Source: Bretschneidera sinensis
Taxonomy: Eukaryota; Streptophyta; Magnoliopsida; Brassicales; Akaniaceae
DNA: 64,000 nt
Direction of reading: 5' to 3'
NCBI GenBank assembly: GCA_023935145.1
Contig: CM043697.1
Coordinates: 57,736,501 to 57,800,500 of the forward strand
In this document: positions 35,409 through 46,700 of the stretch, one piece after another
Numbering within the stretch: position 1 is the first letter of the stretch
Layout of the letters: each line of letters opens with the position of its first letter
The notes under the pieces: generated by a model
The model's database searches: none
Seen by the model: only the letters and a program-made list of their open reading frames with translations
Told to the model about the DNA's origin: nothing
Translations under genes and position numbers: made by a program

Positions 35409-38341
35409 TATAGATTTCAACAAGAAGTTTAGGCCAAAACCTATTTCTCCTTTAGTCAGAGCTACTATATCAAATCAATCTCCAACTGGGTCTTCACAAC
35501 ATCAAGAAGATGTTGAACCTGAGCATGAGTATGAACTTGAAGATGATCTAAGTGATTATGAGTCCGGGCCAATAAGAATAGAAAGTCAAAACAATGATAA
35601 TGAAGAATACGAGATAATTGGTAATTTTTGTATTATAAGACATTCTCTTTAAAGCTAGTTTGATATCACAGTGTTATCTTATTTATAAAATTTATGTTTT
35701 CAATGTATAGATTCTCAAGGGAGGGTGAGAAAGCAAACACATGTCATGCAAAACTCACAAACGTAGTCCTTGGAATATGGGAAGAAAATTGTGGTCCACT
35801 TCAACGCACTTAATCAACCTGTAAAAAAGGTTGGACAAATATTAAGTAGCTGGTTAGGTAAAGTTGCAAAGAGAGGGAACCTTTGTCCACTTGGTTACAC
35901 GGATTAGAAGAAGTTGCCTTCCAACTATAAGAAGGACCTTGTTTTATTGATTCGGGTAATTAACAATAACTAATTTGGGGTTTTTCTTCATTTTTTGTGG
36001 TGTTGTACATGCATATACTCCTTAAGACCAAAAATACTTATTTGTACTATTTCTTTTCTTTGTTGTAGAGGAAGTTTCATTATCCTATGATTGAAACGAT
36101 CGACAAAATATTAGTGAGGATGATCGGTAAAAAATGGAAGTACTACAAGTATGCATTTAAAAGGGACCACATGAGGAACAAAATAAAGCAACAAGTGTTG
36201 AGCAATAAAGTTCCAAAATGAGTAGGCCAAGACCAGTGGAAACAACTTGTGAACTATTGGTTTTCTAAGCAGAGTGAGGCTGTTTATTCTTAATTATGTT
36301 CATTAGAATCCTTATTTTTTTCTATTTTCTTTTAATGATTGATTAGTCAAATTGGTTTATGGTTGTTATAGAAATATTCTACGATAGGGACAACAGCACG
36401 TGAAAGGCAACAGTGTCCTCACACGTCCGGATCAAAGAGCTTTGCTAGAAAAAAAGGATGAATATGTGAGTTAATTTACTTCATTCATCCAATTTTTCAT
36501 TTGAGATATAGTGTATTGAGTCATTGTTTAAACTCCTGTCATAAATGGTAGGAGATGAAATGTAGAACTGAGCCAAGGTGCGTAGAGTTTTTTTACTGAA
36601 ACCCATAAACGCATGGATGAAACTTTTATTGATGAAGCATTAAGACAATTTGTGGCAAGTTCAAAAAAACTAGTTCTCAAATACTTGATTAGATGTTACC
36701 CTCTAATATGATGTTGTAATACTTGACTATATTGACTAGAGTAGTATTGCAGGGTTGCTGAAGTAGCCCCTGCACAGGGGTAGCAGACCTTGTGCAGGTG
36801 CTGGTGCATTAGCCCCTGCATCAATTTTTCGGCTTTCAGAGTTCATGGCTTGTGATCATTTCACAATGTCGAATTTAGTGTGAATTCCTTTTGTGCTGGT
36901 AAACTTAGTGAGTTACTTGATGCATTTTTTAACAAGTTAGTGGTCCATCAACCCATGACTAAAAATTTGGCTTTGAGCTTTGTTTTAGTTGATAAAATGC
37001 CTAAGGGTGAGATAATAATAACCTTATAAATGATGAATTTTTTTTTTAAAAAAATGGTTAAGTGAAATAATATTCAGGTCCAATTCTGGTTGTTCAATGT
37101 AAGATTTAATTTGAATATTTTAGAGTATTGATCAATTTATTAAACTGCTTTGAGTTTTTAATGAGACTGGCTTTGGTCAAAACAAATTTGTATTTCTAAG
37201 TGAATGTTCAAAATTCATTTTTTGTCTGGATTTTGGTTTGATTGAAGGCTAATAGAAAAGGAAAAAGAAGACGTAAATCATGAATATAAAAGATTGTAAA
37301 GGAGAAAGAAAAGTGAGAAGAATATGGATATGTTTAACTCTGAGTATTCTGCGTTTTTTGTTTTGGATTTACTTTGATAGAAAACAATTGCCCTTGAAGA
37401 AAGCCGATTGTTTTAGAATTATCCCGATTGAGCCTTCTGGTCAAATATGCAATGTATTAAAATTTGAGGTATTAAAAGCTGATTAGCTCTCAAGAGAGCT
37501 GATCGAATTTAAATTAATCCGATTATGTTCGGCTTTTTGGTCAGTGAAACTGAGAAATGTTTACACTTTGAATTTGAAAAAGGATTAAAGTGGGCTATTT
37601 ATTAAATATGGTGAGTTGATTTGTTTTTGGACCTATAATTTCTTAGAGAATGTACTTTTGAGAAGGAAAGCAATATGTTTTACTATTCTGCTTTGTTCTT
37701 TGACTCTATTCTTGATGATGTATCAAATATATTCTAATGATCTATATGGTTGGTTGTGGCTATTTTGTTTGGATTGTATTTCTGTTTTTCTTTTGTATTA
37801 GGTTTTATGGAAAAAGAGAGGAAACTCTGCCCGTTTTTCTATAAAATCTAATTGCTTAATTTTTGTTCCTTTTGTTTTATGTAACTTTCGCTGTAAATAG
37901 TTACTCACTCTTCGGAGGAGTTTGTTTATTATCTTTGTTATTTCTTAATTGTAGGAGACTGTTGAGGCTCATGTGGCTAAACTTGTTGCTGTTTCAAGAT
38001 CTTCTGATGCTAGTAACAATTTATAAATACAAAATGAAATCTTCATAGAACTTATGGGTGAAGAGACTTCTGAACGTGTACGAGGTCAAGAGTTTGGAGT
38101 TAATCCCACCGACATGTTTGGATTTTCAGCTCAAATTAGGAATGATGTGGGATACAATAGATCTTATGCTGAAGAGATACATAATTTGAAAGCACAAATA
38201 GAAGAAATCAATAAAAAGCATGAACATCAGATTTAGAAAATAACAGCGAAGCACGATGATCAAATAACCAACATGCTGTCCCAAATGGATGAGCTCAAGT
38301 CTTTACTGCAGGGGTTGGTTAATGGAGGATCTCGTATTTGA
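35409..38341 (+). pseudogene. TNP1/Transposase_24-like second CACTA gene
   Basis: An acidic N-terminal stretch (about 35500-35625) is followed by VRKQTHVMQNSQT, then VVHFNALNQPVKKVGQILSS and a segment resembling the plant Transposase_24 family: HYPMIETIDKILVRMIGKKW and YKYAFKRDHMRNKIKQQV, split by an apparent GT...AG intron (35956-36068). Then come HTSGSKSFARKK near 36420 and a THxRMDETFIDEA-like stretch near 36600. After a long intron-like gap, the last exon region (37950-38341) encodes coiled-coil-like sequence ending MLSQMDELKSLLQGLVNGG. Several stops break it. TNP1-type proteins bind subterminal repeats in En/Spm. Confidence 0.8.
36748..36820. repeat. GC-rich CCCCTGCA-type island
   Basis: 36767-36780 reads CCCCTGCACAGGGG, a hairpin with 6-bp arms. 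Further CCCCTGCA and GTGCAGG copies lie around it. It sits between exons of the TNP1-like gene. Confidence 0.7.
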
Positions 38342-38589
38342 TTTCAAGTGTAATGATACTTAAAAGATTTATTGAGCCTTCATTCAATTACTTGGTTGTG
38401 TATGAAGTTATATAGTTAAATATGATTGTTTTTTGTGTTATGAAATGACTTAGGTATTGATATTTGAATTTATATGGGTTTGATGATATATATATTGAAA
38501 AATATGGGTTAATTAATTAATTATATATATATATATAGCAGGTGTTGATATTAAACCTAAAATAATGCAAAGACATAAGCTAGGTGTAT

Positions 38590-38840
38590 TCTGGTGCTTT
38601 AAAGTGCTCCAAAAAATGCCAATATGTGGTATATTGTGGCACTTTAAAGTGCCAATATATGCGTAAGAGGAACAGTATATTGTGGCACTTATTCTAAGCG
38701 CCGGCTTTGGTGTTGCAACACCACATATACTAATGCTTTATGTGGTGCTTGGTTAAAACACCAATATAACATATTGCGTCATTTTAAAGCGTCGAAATAT
38801 GCTTAAAAAAACGCTGACGGGTGCAAGTTATCTTGTTGTG
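38590..38840 (+). repeat. CACTA right terminal and subterminal repeats
   Basis: Repeated GTGCTTTAAAGTGC motifs include the perfect palindrome GGCACTTTAAAGTGCC at 38638-38653. TAAGCGCCGG and AAAGCGTCGAAATATG match left-end motifs. The tip ends TTATCTTGTTGTG at 38840. Confidence 0.85.
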
Positions 38841-39141
38841 TTTGCACATAAACCATTTTTGAGAAAAATTCTTTTCTTTTAATAAGATAAGAAGTTTTAC
38901 ATGTGAGACAATTTGTAGGCAATTTATGTTAAAGTTAAATAATTTACATATAAACCCAAAGCTTTTGAAATACATGAAAATTCTACATTAAGTTTAGATA
39001 ATTTTTAATATTTGTGGAAACAATTTATTTGTAGTAGTGGAGACATTTTTTAAAATTGACATAATATTAATATTGTTTTTAACATTAAGTGGGGGGCGGG
39101 TGACTTTACTGCCTACAATGTGGATCCGTCCTATGTAGAAA

Positions 39142-39600
39142 TGCTATTATGTTACAAAATAAGGAAATAGAAGTATGTGAAGTTTGCAAACTAGTGAAGG
39201 TAAGGTTAGTGGGTTGAATTAAAGCAGCTGAGAATGATTCAAGTTACTCTATGCTGGAAATGATCCATAACATTGACAAGATCAAAGTTGAAAAAAAGGA
39301 AGATTTAATGTCGTGTCTTTCACCCTAGGGTGGCCTAAAGTTCAATGTTGATGGGTCCTCAAGAGGCAAAGCTGGAGTGGGAGGAGATCTAAGAAACTCG
39401 GACGGTTATGTTTTAAGGTTATTTTTTTTGTTCATGTTAATATTAGTGAGATATATTCAAATTTAGTGAAGCTGTTAGCAGTGAGGAAGTTTTGAGGCTT
39501 TTTGTGGGAATATTGACCTGCAGGTATACAAGAATTTGATTATTGAAAGTGATTTTCATGTTGTAATTCCATGGCTATCAGGTATGGAAAATGCGCCGTG
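39142..39600 (+). pseudogene. LINE remnant, linker and RNase H domain
   Basis: This is the continuation of the LINE broken at 27240. Translation gives SSYSMLEMIHNIDKI and then the start of a plant LINE RNase H domain, GLKFNVDGSSRGKAGVGGDL, followed after a frame change by LIIESDFHVVIPWLSG. The catalytic first Asp (NVDGS) and the ESD motif are visible, but stops and frameshifts are frequent. RNase H downstream of zf-RVT is the normal order in many plant L1 elements. Confidence 0.8.
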
Positions 39601-40200
39601 GTAATATACCAACATGTTTAATGAGATTGAAAATCTCCTTACTAGTGGAAAAACTACAATCGGACCAACTTGTAAACCCTCGGTACTCACCAAACTCCAC
39701 GTTGGTTTCATTATATCTACTCGTCCAAATTCAGAAACCGTCATAAAATGAAAAATTAGGACTACTACATAGATTTGCTCTTTGACTAACTGGAACAAGA
39801 ACAAGTATAGCCTAATTTGACTAAATTTTCCTACTACACGAAGTTCACGATTTAAGATTGTATAACATAAGTCTATTAAAATTTGCTCAGTAGAGTTTGT
39901 GAATTACTTTATGTTTCTTATATCAAACAGCATTAAAAGTAGTTTGTAAAATAATTATTGTTATTAAAAATTTGAAATTCTCTTCTAAGTATTATTTTAC
40001 CAAACACTTCACTATTTAATGTTTCAAAAACCATAAAAATAAAGGAGATTCAAACTTGAGAACGTTTTGTTAGAAAATGATAGGTTTACCATGTTACCAC
40101 CTCTTAATATTAACAATATTCATTTAATTGATATATGTTTTGACTTCTGGATACATGATCAAAGTGAACCTTAGCAAAATTATTGAGAGATTTTGGAGTT
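39601..40200. other. AT-rich DNA with a possible partial DNA-transposon tip
   Basis: ACTAGTGGAAAAACTAC near 39640 resembles a CACTA-type tip (CACTAGTRGAAAAA), but no partner end or target duplication was found. Otherwise no gene is seen. Confidence 0.35.
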
Positions 40201-42052
40201 AAATCTCTATAACTTTTCAAAACGACATCAGTTACTGCATACCCACCTTGATTTGGCTTCACTATTTGTGCAAGGGAAATTCAGTAGGCAGGCTTTCGTT
40301 CTCTTTTCTTCTTCAAGTGAAATGAGAATAATACATGTTCCTCTAATTCTTCTTAAACTTGTTCTATGAAAGAACAGAGTGTATTCTTCTTCACAAAGCT
40401 AAGAATTTATAAGACAAACCTCTTCACCTAACACATCTTCTTTGATTGGTTCATACTGTCCTGATAGGAATTGAGCCAACAAATTCGTCCGAGCTTGATT
40501 TTTCATGGCAACTTGATTTGTGACTTCAATTTGAAACTCGTTGAGGGGAATCATTCATCTAGTTAATCTTTCGCTCAGAATAGGTCTAAACAACAAGAAT
40601 CGCCGTGGATTGGATCTTTTGATACATATCAATTTTATAGCTCATCATGTAGTGCTTAAATTTTTGCATTGCATATACCGAGGATAAATATTGTTTTTCA
40701 TGTGCTGAATAGCATATTTCTGGTCCCCTGATCATTCTACTCAAGTAATAGATGAACTTCTCAACACCATCAACCTCTTAGGATAGTGAAGTGCCTATAG
40801 ATTTATCGGTGGAAGTCAGACAAAATAGCAAAGGATTTCCATATGCAGGTGCTATCTTCGTATTGGTTGATGACAACACTTACTTGATCTTATCAAAACC
40901 TTACTTTTGCTACAATCCTCATATAAAAAAAAAATTCTTCAAAAGAGGCATTATAGGTGATAAGAGATTTAAAAATGTAGGAATGAATCTTTGAATATAT
41001 GGCACGTGACCTATTAACGATTTGAGCTGCTTGATGCTAGCAAAGGGATTCATTTATTTGACGGCCTTAACATTGTCTAGATCAAGATCAATGTTTTTCT
41101 TTTGCAATATGAATCTTAGAAATTTTCTTTCTACAATTCCAAAGGCATAATTTAGTGGATTAAGCTTCAACTTGTAAGTTCTACACTTATTGAATACTTT
41201 TTGGAAGTGAACTAAATGGACTTCACTTTTTCTAGACTTGGCAACCAAGTCATCAACATAAACTTCCATTTCATTATAAATAAGTTCATTGAATATCACC
41301 GTCATCACCCTCTGAAATGTGGCTCTAGCGTTTTTGAGTCCAAATGGCATCACTATGTAACAATAGTTGTCAAATGGAGTTCTAAAGTTGTTTTCTATTC
41401 ATCTTGAAGTGCCATTGCTATCTAATGATAGTCGCTGAATGTTTCCATAAAGGAAAACATTTCACACTCTATTGTTGCATCGATCAAGGTGCCAATCTTG
41501 GGCAATGAGAAGTCATATTTTGGTGTGGTGTCATTGAGAGGATGAAAGTGTTGGCACACTTGGGTTTCTCCATTCTTTTTTCGGTACCAAAACTGGATTC
41601 ACCAGCAATCAGGATACTGCATCTCCTTGGTTTTCTTATTTTTAGCACTTTTTTTCCTTGAGAATTAATTCTTGTTCATGAGATACTGGTCTTTATGATT
41701 GTTTAACTTTTTTCTTTTAAGATCCAGATTTAAATGGTGAGCAACTAAAGCAAGATCAAGACTAGGCATTTCTTCATGTTTGTAACCAAATACATCCACA
41801 TATTCTCTTAGCAATGATATTAGGCCTTCTATCTAAAACGAATTAAGCATTTTTTTAAATAAAAGTTGGTTTTTCTTCTTTTCCTTCTTCAACCAGGTCA
41901 ATACACTCTAGCTCATCCATCATTTTCCTATGCTTTTCTAGTTGACTTTCCTCTTCCTTTTCCTCCCCTCTGACCACGGGTATGTCATCTTTAGAAGTGA
42001 CTACTTGTTCTACTTTGATCGCTTGATACTAGGGTTCAAAAGATTTGGACTC
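40201..42052 (-). pseudogene. Ty3/gypsy pol remnant (RT and RNase H), left half of a split element
   Basis: On the minus strand 41054-41353 encodes RT motifs [16 protein letters not shown] and MEVYVDDLVAKS. Downstream (41050-40500) come the RT-RNase H linker and RNase H traces such as PFASIKQLKSLIGHVPYIQR and IYYLSRM, then a NLLAQFLSGQYEPI-like segment near 40490. The minus strand upstream of RT (41400-42050) is decayed pol sequence. The element continues across the Athila-like insertion at 56779-58990. Many stops are present. Lineage was not assigned. Confidence 0.8.
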
Positions 42053-43396
42053 TGATGAGTGCTAAATATTGTATATTTAAGCCCCTTAATTTATATTGGT
42101 TAAGCTCTTAGTTTGTGTTATTTCACTTTATTTTATTTCTTTTCTGTGTTTTCTATATTTCTCTAGGTTGTTATATGTTTAGCTTACGAATTTGTTACTT
42201 TGAGTTGTTTTTCGTTGTTTTACAGGTTCACAAGCACTTGGAAAGGAGTTTCACTAAATTGCCATAATTGCTTGTACAGATCAGATATTTTTGCAGATTA
42301 AACTGTATTGATTCAAGAATAACTAGGAGATGAGCCATATATGCTTAGAAAGATCCGGATTTCTATTTTTTGGAGAATTTTACAGTTCGTAAAAATGATT
42401 TTTCTAGAGAAAGTTACGACAACTTTAGTAGACAAAGGTCAAGCAATGCACCATGCTACGCTCGAGCGCACAAGACTATGATCGAGCTCACCCGCGACAT
42501 CCCACATCGATTCGAAGCACTTTGCAGGGCACCAGTCTGCGATCGAGCGCACTCGGGCAGTATCCCACATCGGATTGGAAACACATAGTACTCCGGGAGC
42601 TTCCCTATAAAAGCACCTCTTCACTTCATCTTCAGTGTGCAATCTGGAGGACTTCTGCTAGCATTCTAGGGGATCTCCAGGGCTTTGCTACCATGAGGGG
42701 AAGCACCGCATAGCAGCTGCGAGTGGAATTTCTCCATGTATAGTCATTTTTGATTTATTTCTTTGAGTTTTAAGGTTTTATGTTTAGCACTTTTGTGAAA
42801 TTTAGTTTAATAATTATACGAGGCTAAAACCTTCATCTAAGGTTGAAGATGAAGCCTCGCTATTTTTTAGCATTATATTTTCAGATATGTTCGTACAATT
42901 CTAATATTTTTAGTATTAATGTTCTATTTCAATTGTTTGAGCGAACTCTTATGATTGATTGTTTTTAAATTGTCAAATTAGATATTCCTTGTGTTTCATC
43001 TGCCAGATACGACGGATCATTCAAATTAGATTGGATATCCATTGTAATTTGTAAATTAAACGGATACACTGGATAGTTTTTGTTTAGTTTGGGTATTCAC
43101 CATGATTTGTATAATGGTAGATTCATGGAATGATTTGATAGATTACTTTTATATAGAACTTGAAGATATATGATTTACTTTGATGGGGTGGATTTAGGAA
43201 ACTTTAGTGTTTTTTATCAGTTGTTTTTAAATCAATTTAGTTTACCTTATATTTCTTTGCAAGATACAATCCAAAATTCGAAACTAGGTTAAAATAGGCT
43301 TAGTTTAGATAAAAATATTTTCACAACGCAATCGCATTTGCACAACACTATATTGCAACGACTCGTGCGCTTGCGAGTAATTTAAATCTCACAACA
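42053..43396 (+). repeat. 5' LTR of the Athila-like element
   Basis: This 1,344-bp LTR has TATAAAAG at 42606-42613. Upstream of the TATA box a GATCGAGCKCAC motif recurs (near 42463, 42480 and 42541). Compared with the 3' LTR it lacks short segments, including one near its 3' end. The open frames at 42370-42713 lie in LTR promoter sequence and are not genes. Confidence 0.9.
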
Positions 43397-43402
43397 AATT
43401 TT

Positions 43403-43415
43403 TGGCGTCGTTGCC
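43403..43415 (+). promoter_or_regulatory. Primer binding site of the Athila-like element
   Basis: TGGCGTCGTTGCC lies six bases inside the LTR. It is one mismatch from the TGGCGCCGTTGCC primer site common in Athila elements, complementary to the 3' end of tRNA-Asp. Confidence 0.75.
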
Positions 43416-43721
43416 ACAGAGCTGTTTAGTTTGTGAAAATTAAATTTTTATCTGAATTAATTTTATTTTTCTACTAGTTTAGTTAGCTTTTTTGTTTTAT
43501 TTTTCTTTCTTGCAATTTTATTTTTGTTTATTTGTTTTTATTTGCAATATTCTATAAAAAAAATATATAAAAAGTAAATGAAAAAATATAGCAATAAAAA
43601 TAAAAATTTGCCAATTTTTTTGGCCTATTTTGTGAGTATTGTGTTTGCTGTTTTAGCATTTATTTTATTTTATTATGTTGTTTCTGCTAGTTAGTTTATT
43701 TTATTGTTTTCTGTTTAGTAT

Positions 43722-46700
43722 ATGCTTGGTCAGAGATCCTTGAATTTAGAATTGACACCTTTAGATCTCGACTTAGAAAGAACTCTTAGGAGACAGAAGA
43801 TAGCACTTGTTGAAAGAGAGACAATTGAGATGGGAGAAAATTTTAGGAATGCAAAGCAACCGGAGCATGTAGAGCAACCTAGAGCTTGGAACATGGACAC
43901 CACTACCTTCCTTAGGGATTTGTTCGCACCCGTTGCGACTAACTCATCTTCTTGCATAGTGTTGCCACCAACCAATGCTACCCATTTTGATTTAAAGCCA
44001 CATGTCATCCAACTCCTACCCTCATTTCATGGCTTAGATATTAAAAATCCTTATAGCCATGTGAAGAAGTTCAAAGATATTTGTGTCACATTCCAGTTCC
44101 AGAACTTCTCTGAGGAGTCAGTCCATCTTCGACTTTTCCCTTTTTCTCTTCACGATAGTGCTAAGGCATGGTTGGATTCCAACACGCCTGGGTCTATTAC
44201 ATCTTGGGAATATCTGCTGAATAAATTTTATAACAAGTTTTTCCCAATATCTAGAGTGAATGAGTGCCGAAAAGAGATTAGTTCTTTCACTAAGGATGAT
44301 GATGAAAAGTTTTCTAAGAGTTGGGAGTGCTTCAAAGAGTTACTGATCAGATGTCCTCCACAGGGATATGAGAAGTGGAGACTCATTCAGTTCTTCTACC
44401 AAGGGTTGACTCAACCCAACCGTAGCATGATCGAGTTTATGAATAGGGGTGCATTCTTAAGTCTGATGGGGGAGGAAGATACAAGGCACTAGACAAGTTG
44501 TTCGACAACTCGCAGCAGTGGGATTTTGTAAGCTGTCAGGACAAGTCCATTCGTACTCCTAAGAAAGGGAGCATCTATGAGATTAAAGAGGATACTGATT
44601 TAAGGATAATGATAGATGCTCTCACCAAGAAGATTGACGCTCTCGCTGTGGGCAATTCCATCAATGCTGCCAACACATTCAATGTTGATAGCTATTCTAT
44701 CTGTGCTAGTATTATGCATTTAGCATAGAATTGTCCATCTACGTCAGCTTTTGCCGAGTATCCCATGGAACAAGTGAACACTTTCAATAGCTATCGGAGG
44801 TAGTCAAATGGATCTTACTCCGAGACTTACAATTCAGGGTGGCAGAACCACCCTAATTTTTCATGGAAGCAAACTAATCGATGAATCAGAGAGGAGCCCC
44901 TCATCATGCTCAATATCAATACCCTCCCGGATTTCCTCCAAGTCATGGTCATTCAGCCCATCCAGCACCATCACTTGCTTACCAAGCTCCCACTCAAGCG
45001 CCAACATCTATTTCATAGTCTCTAGAGGACACCCTTAAAGAGTTCATAAAGATGACCGACCAATCCATCAGCGAAGTGAGGAGCGCAACAATAGTAAACA
45101 TCCAAGCAATTGCCAAGCTAGAGAGTCAAATGAGTCAAATTGCAAGTCACTTGGGTGAAAGAGAGAAGGGAAAGTTCTCCAGTCAGCCCATGCCCAACCC
45201 GAAGGGATAGTTTATGGTTGGAAATTCATCAACTCCTATGCACAGAGAGGAACAAGTGCAATCGATTGTCACATTAAGGTCTGGGAGACAAGTGGACAAT
45301 CGAGTGGAAGAGAACCTTGCTATGCAGCAAGGGCAAGCAAGTGATAACAAAGAGAAAAGAGATGCTGAGCCATCTACAGCTAAACCTACTGTTAAAGATC
45401 CTCTTAGGTAGTTTGTACCTAAAGCACCTTACCCTGAGAGATTACAAACGCCCAAGAAAGGAGGGAAGTATGAGGACATTCTGGAGGTGTTCAAGCAGGT
45501 CCAAATCAATATCCCATTTTTGGACGTCATCCATCAAGTGTCGTCATATGCCATGTTCTTAAAGGACTTGATCACTATCAAGAGGAGGATGAATGTCCCG
45601 AAGAAGGAGTTTTTGACCGAGCAGGTTGACTCAATCTTGCAGTGCAAGCTGCCCATCAAGTATAAGGACTCGGGGTGTCATACCATCTCTCGCAAGATAT
45701 GAGTCAGCCAGATAGAGAAGACTATTTTAGATATAGGAGTAAATGTGAATCTTCTGCCCTACTCAATCTATTTGCAGTTGGGGTTAGGAGAACTAAAGCT
45801 CACATCCACAACGCTTCAATTGGCTGACAGGTCAGTGAAAATACCATGGGGAATAGTTGAGGACGTTTTTGATAAAGGTGGATAAATTTTATTTCCCTAT
45901 GGATTTTATTGTGCTTGACATAGAGCCAGTTTAGAATGTAGGGATTCAAATACCGGTTATTCTAGGGCGACCATTCTTAGCCACGGCTAATGCCCTGATA
46001 AATTGTAGGACAGAGGTGATGAAGATTTCCTTCGAAAATATGGCAGTGGAGCTGAATATCTTTGATATCAATAAGAAACCACTAGAATATGATGAAGTGA
46101 GAAATGTATACTTAATAGAGGAGATTCTTGAGCAGACTGTGGATGAATCAGTCATTGAGGACCCACTGGAGGCATGCTTTGCTCAGTTTGGAGAGGATTT
46201 GGATTTGGATAAGTTACTTAAGCAAGCAAATACCATTTGGGAGTCTGCTCCTCGAGAAAGCAATGCGATAGAAGAGACCGTAGCACCTGAGCCCCCCAAG
46301 AAGGAACTTAAGCATTTATCGGACAATCTTAAGTATAAGTTCCTAGGTCCATCAAATTCATTGCCTGTGATTATAGCTTTAGATTTGGTTGAGGCTCAAG
46401 AGGAGAAATTATTAGATGTTTTAAGAGAGCATAAGGAAGCTATTAGTCAGACTATTGAGGATATCAAGGGAATCAGCCCCTCAGTGGTGATGCACAAGAT
46501 ACATTTAGAGGAGAATGCCAAGCCATCGAGGGAGCTACAAAGAAGGCTCAACCCAGCTATGCAAGAGGTTGTGAGAACTGAAGTGATTAAGCTGTTGAAT
46601 GCATGGATTGTTTATCCAATCTCTAATAGCAAGTGGGTGAGACTGATTCATATCGTGCCCAAAGCGAATTGGATTGACGGTAGTGAAGAATAAGGACGAC

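Larger units (their letters stand above)
27749..38840 (+). mobile_element. CACTA (En/Spm-type) transposon, 11.1 kb, decayed
   Basis: The left tip reads CACTACAAGATAAATGAC; the right tip, reverse-complemented, CACAACAAGATAAC. The target duplication is TTT (27746-27748 and 38841-38843), the 3 bp typical of CACTA elements. Subterminal zones (about 27765-28030 and 38595-38820) carry repeated AAGCGYYG, GGTGCTTTAAAGTGC and related motifs. Inside lie a TNP2-like transposase gene and, downstream in the same orientation, a TNP1/Transposase_24-like gene. Both are broken by stops and frameshifts. Confidence 0.92.
27241..39133. mobile_element. hAT-like element inserted in the LINE and split by a CACTA element
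   Basis: Exact 8-bp duplications TGTAGAAA flank it (27233-27240 and 39134-39141), the length typical of hAT insertions. The left tip reads CATTGGCGGGTCCAGAG and the right tip, reverse-complemented, TAGGACGGATCCACA; both share CGGRTCCA, common in plant hAT-like tips. Without the CACTA insertion the element is about 800 bp (27241-27748 plus 38841-39133), with no transposase, so it is non-autonomous. Confidence 0.75.

Noticed and set aside
42370..42713. Short open frames in the Athila LTR
   Set aside because: They overlap the TATA box and promoter region and are repeated in the other LTR. No protein resemblance.
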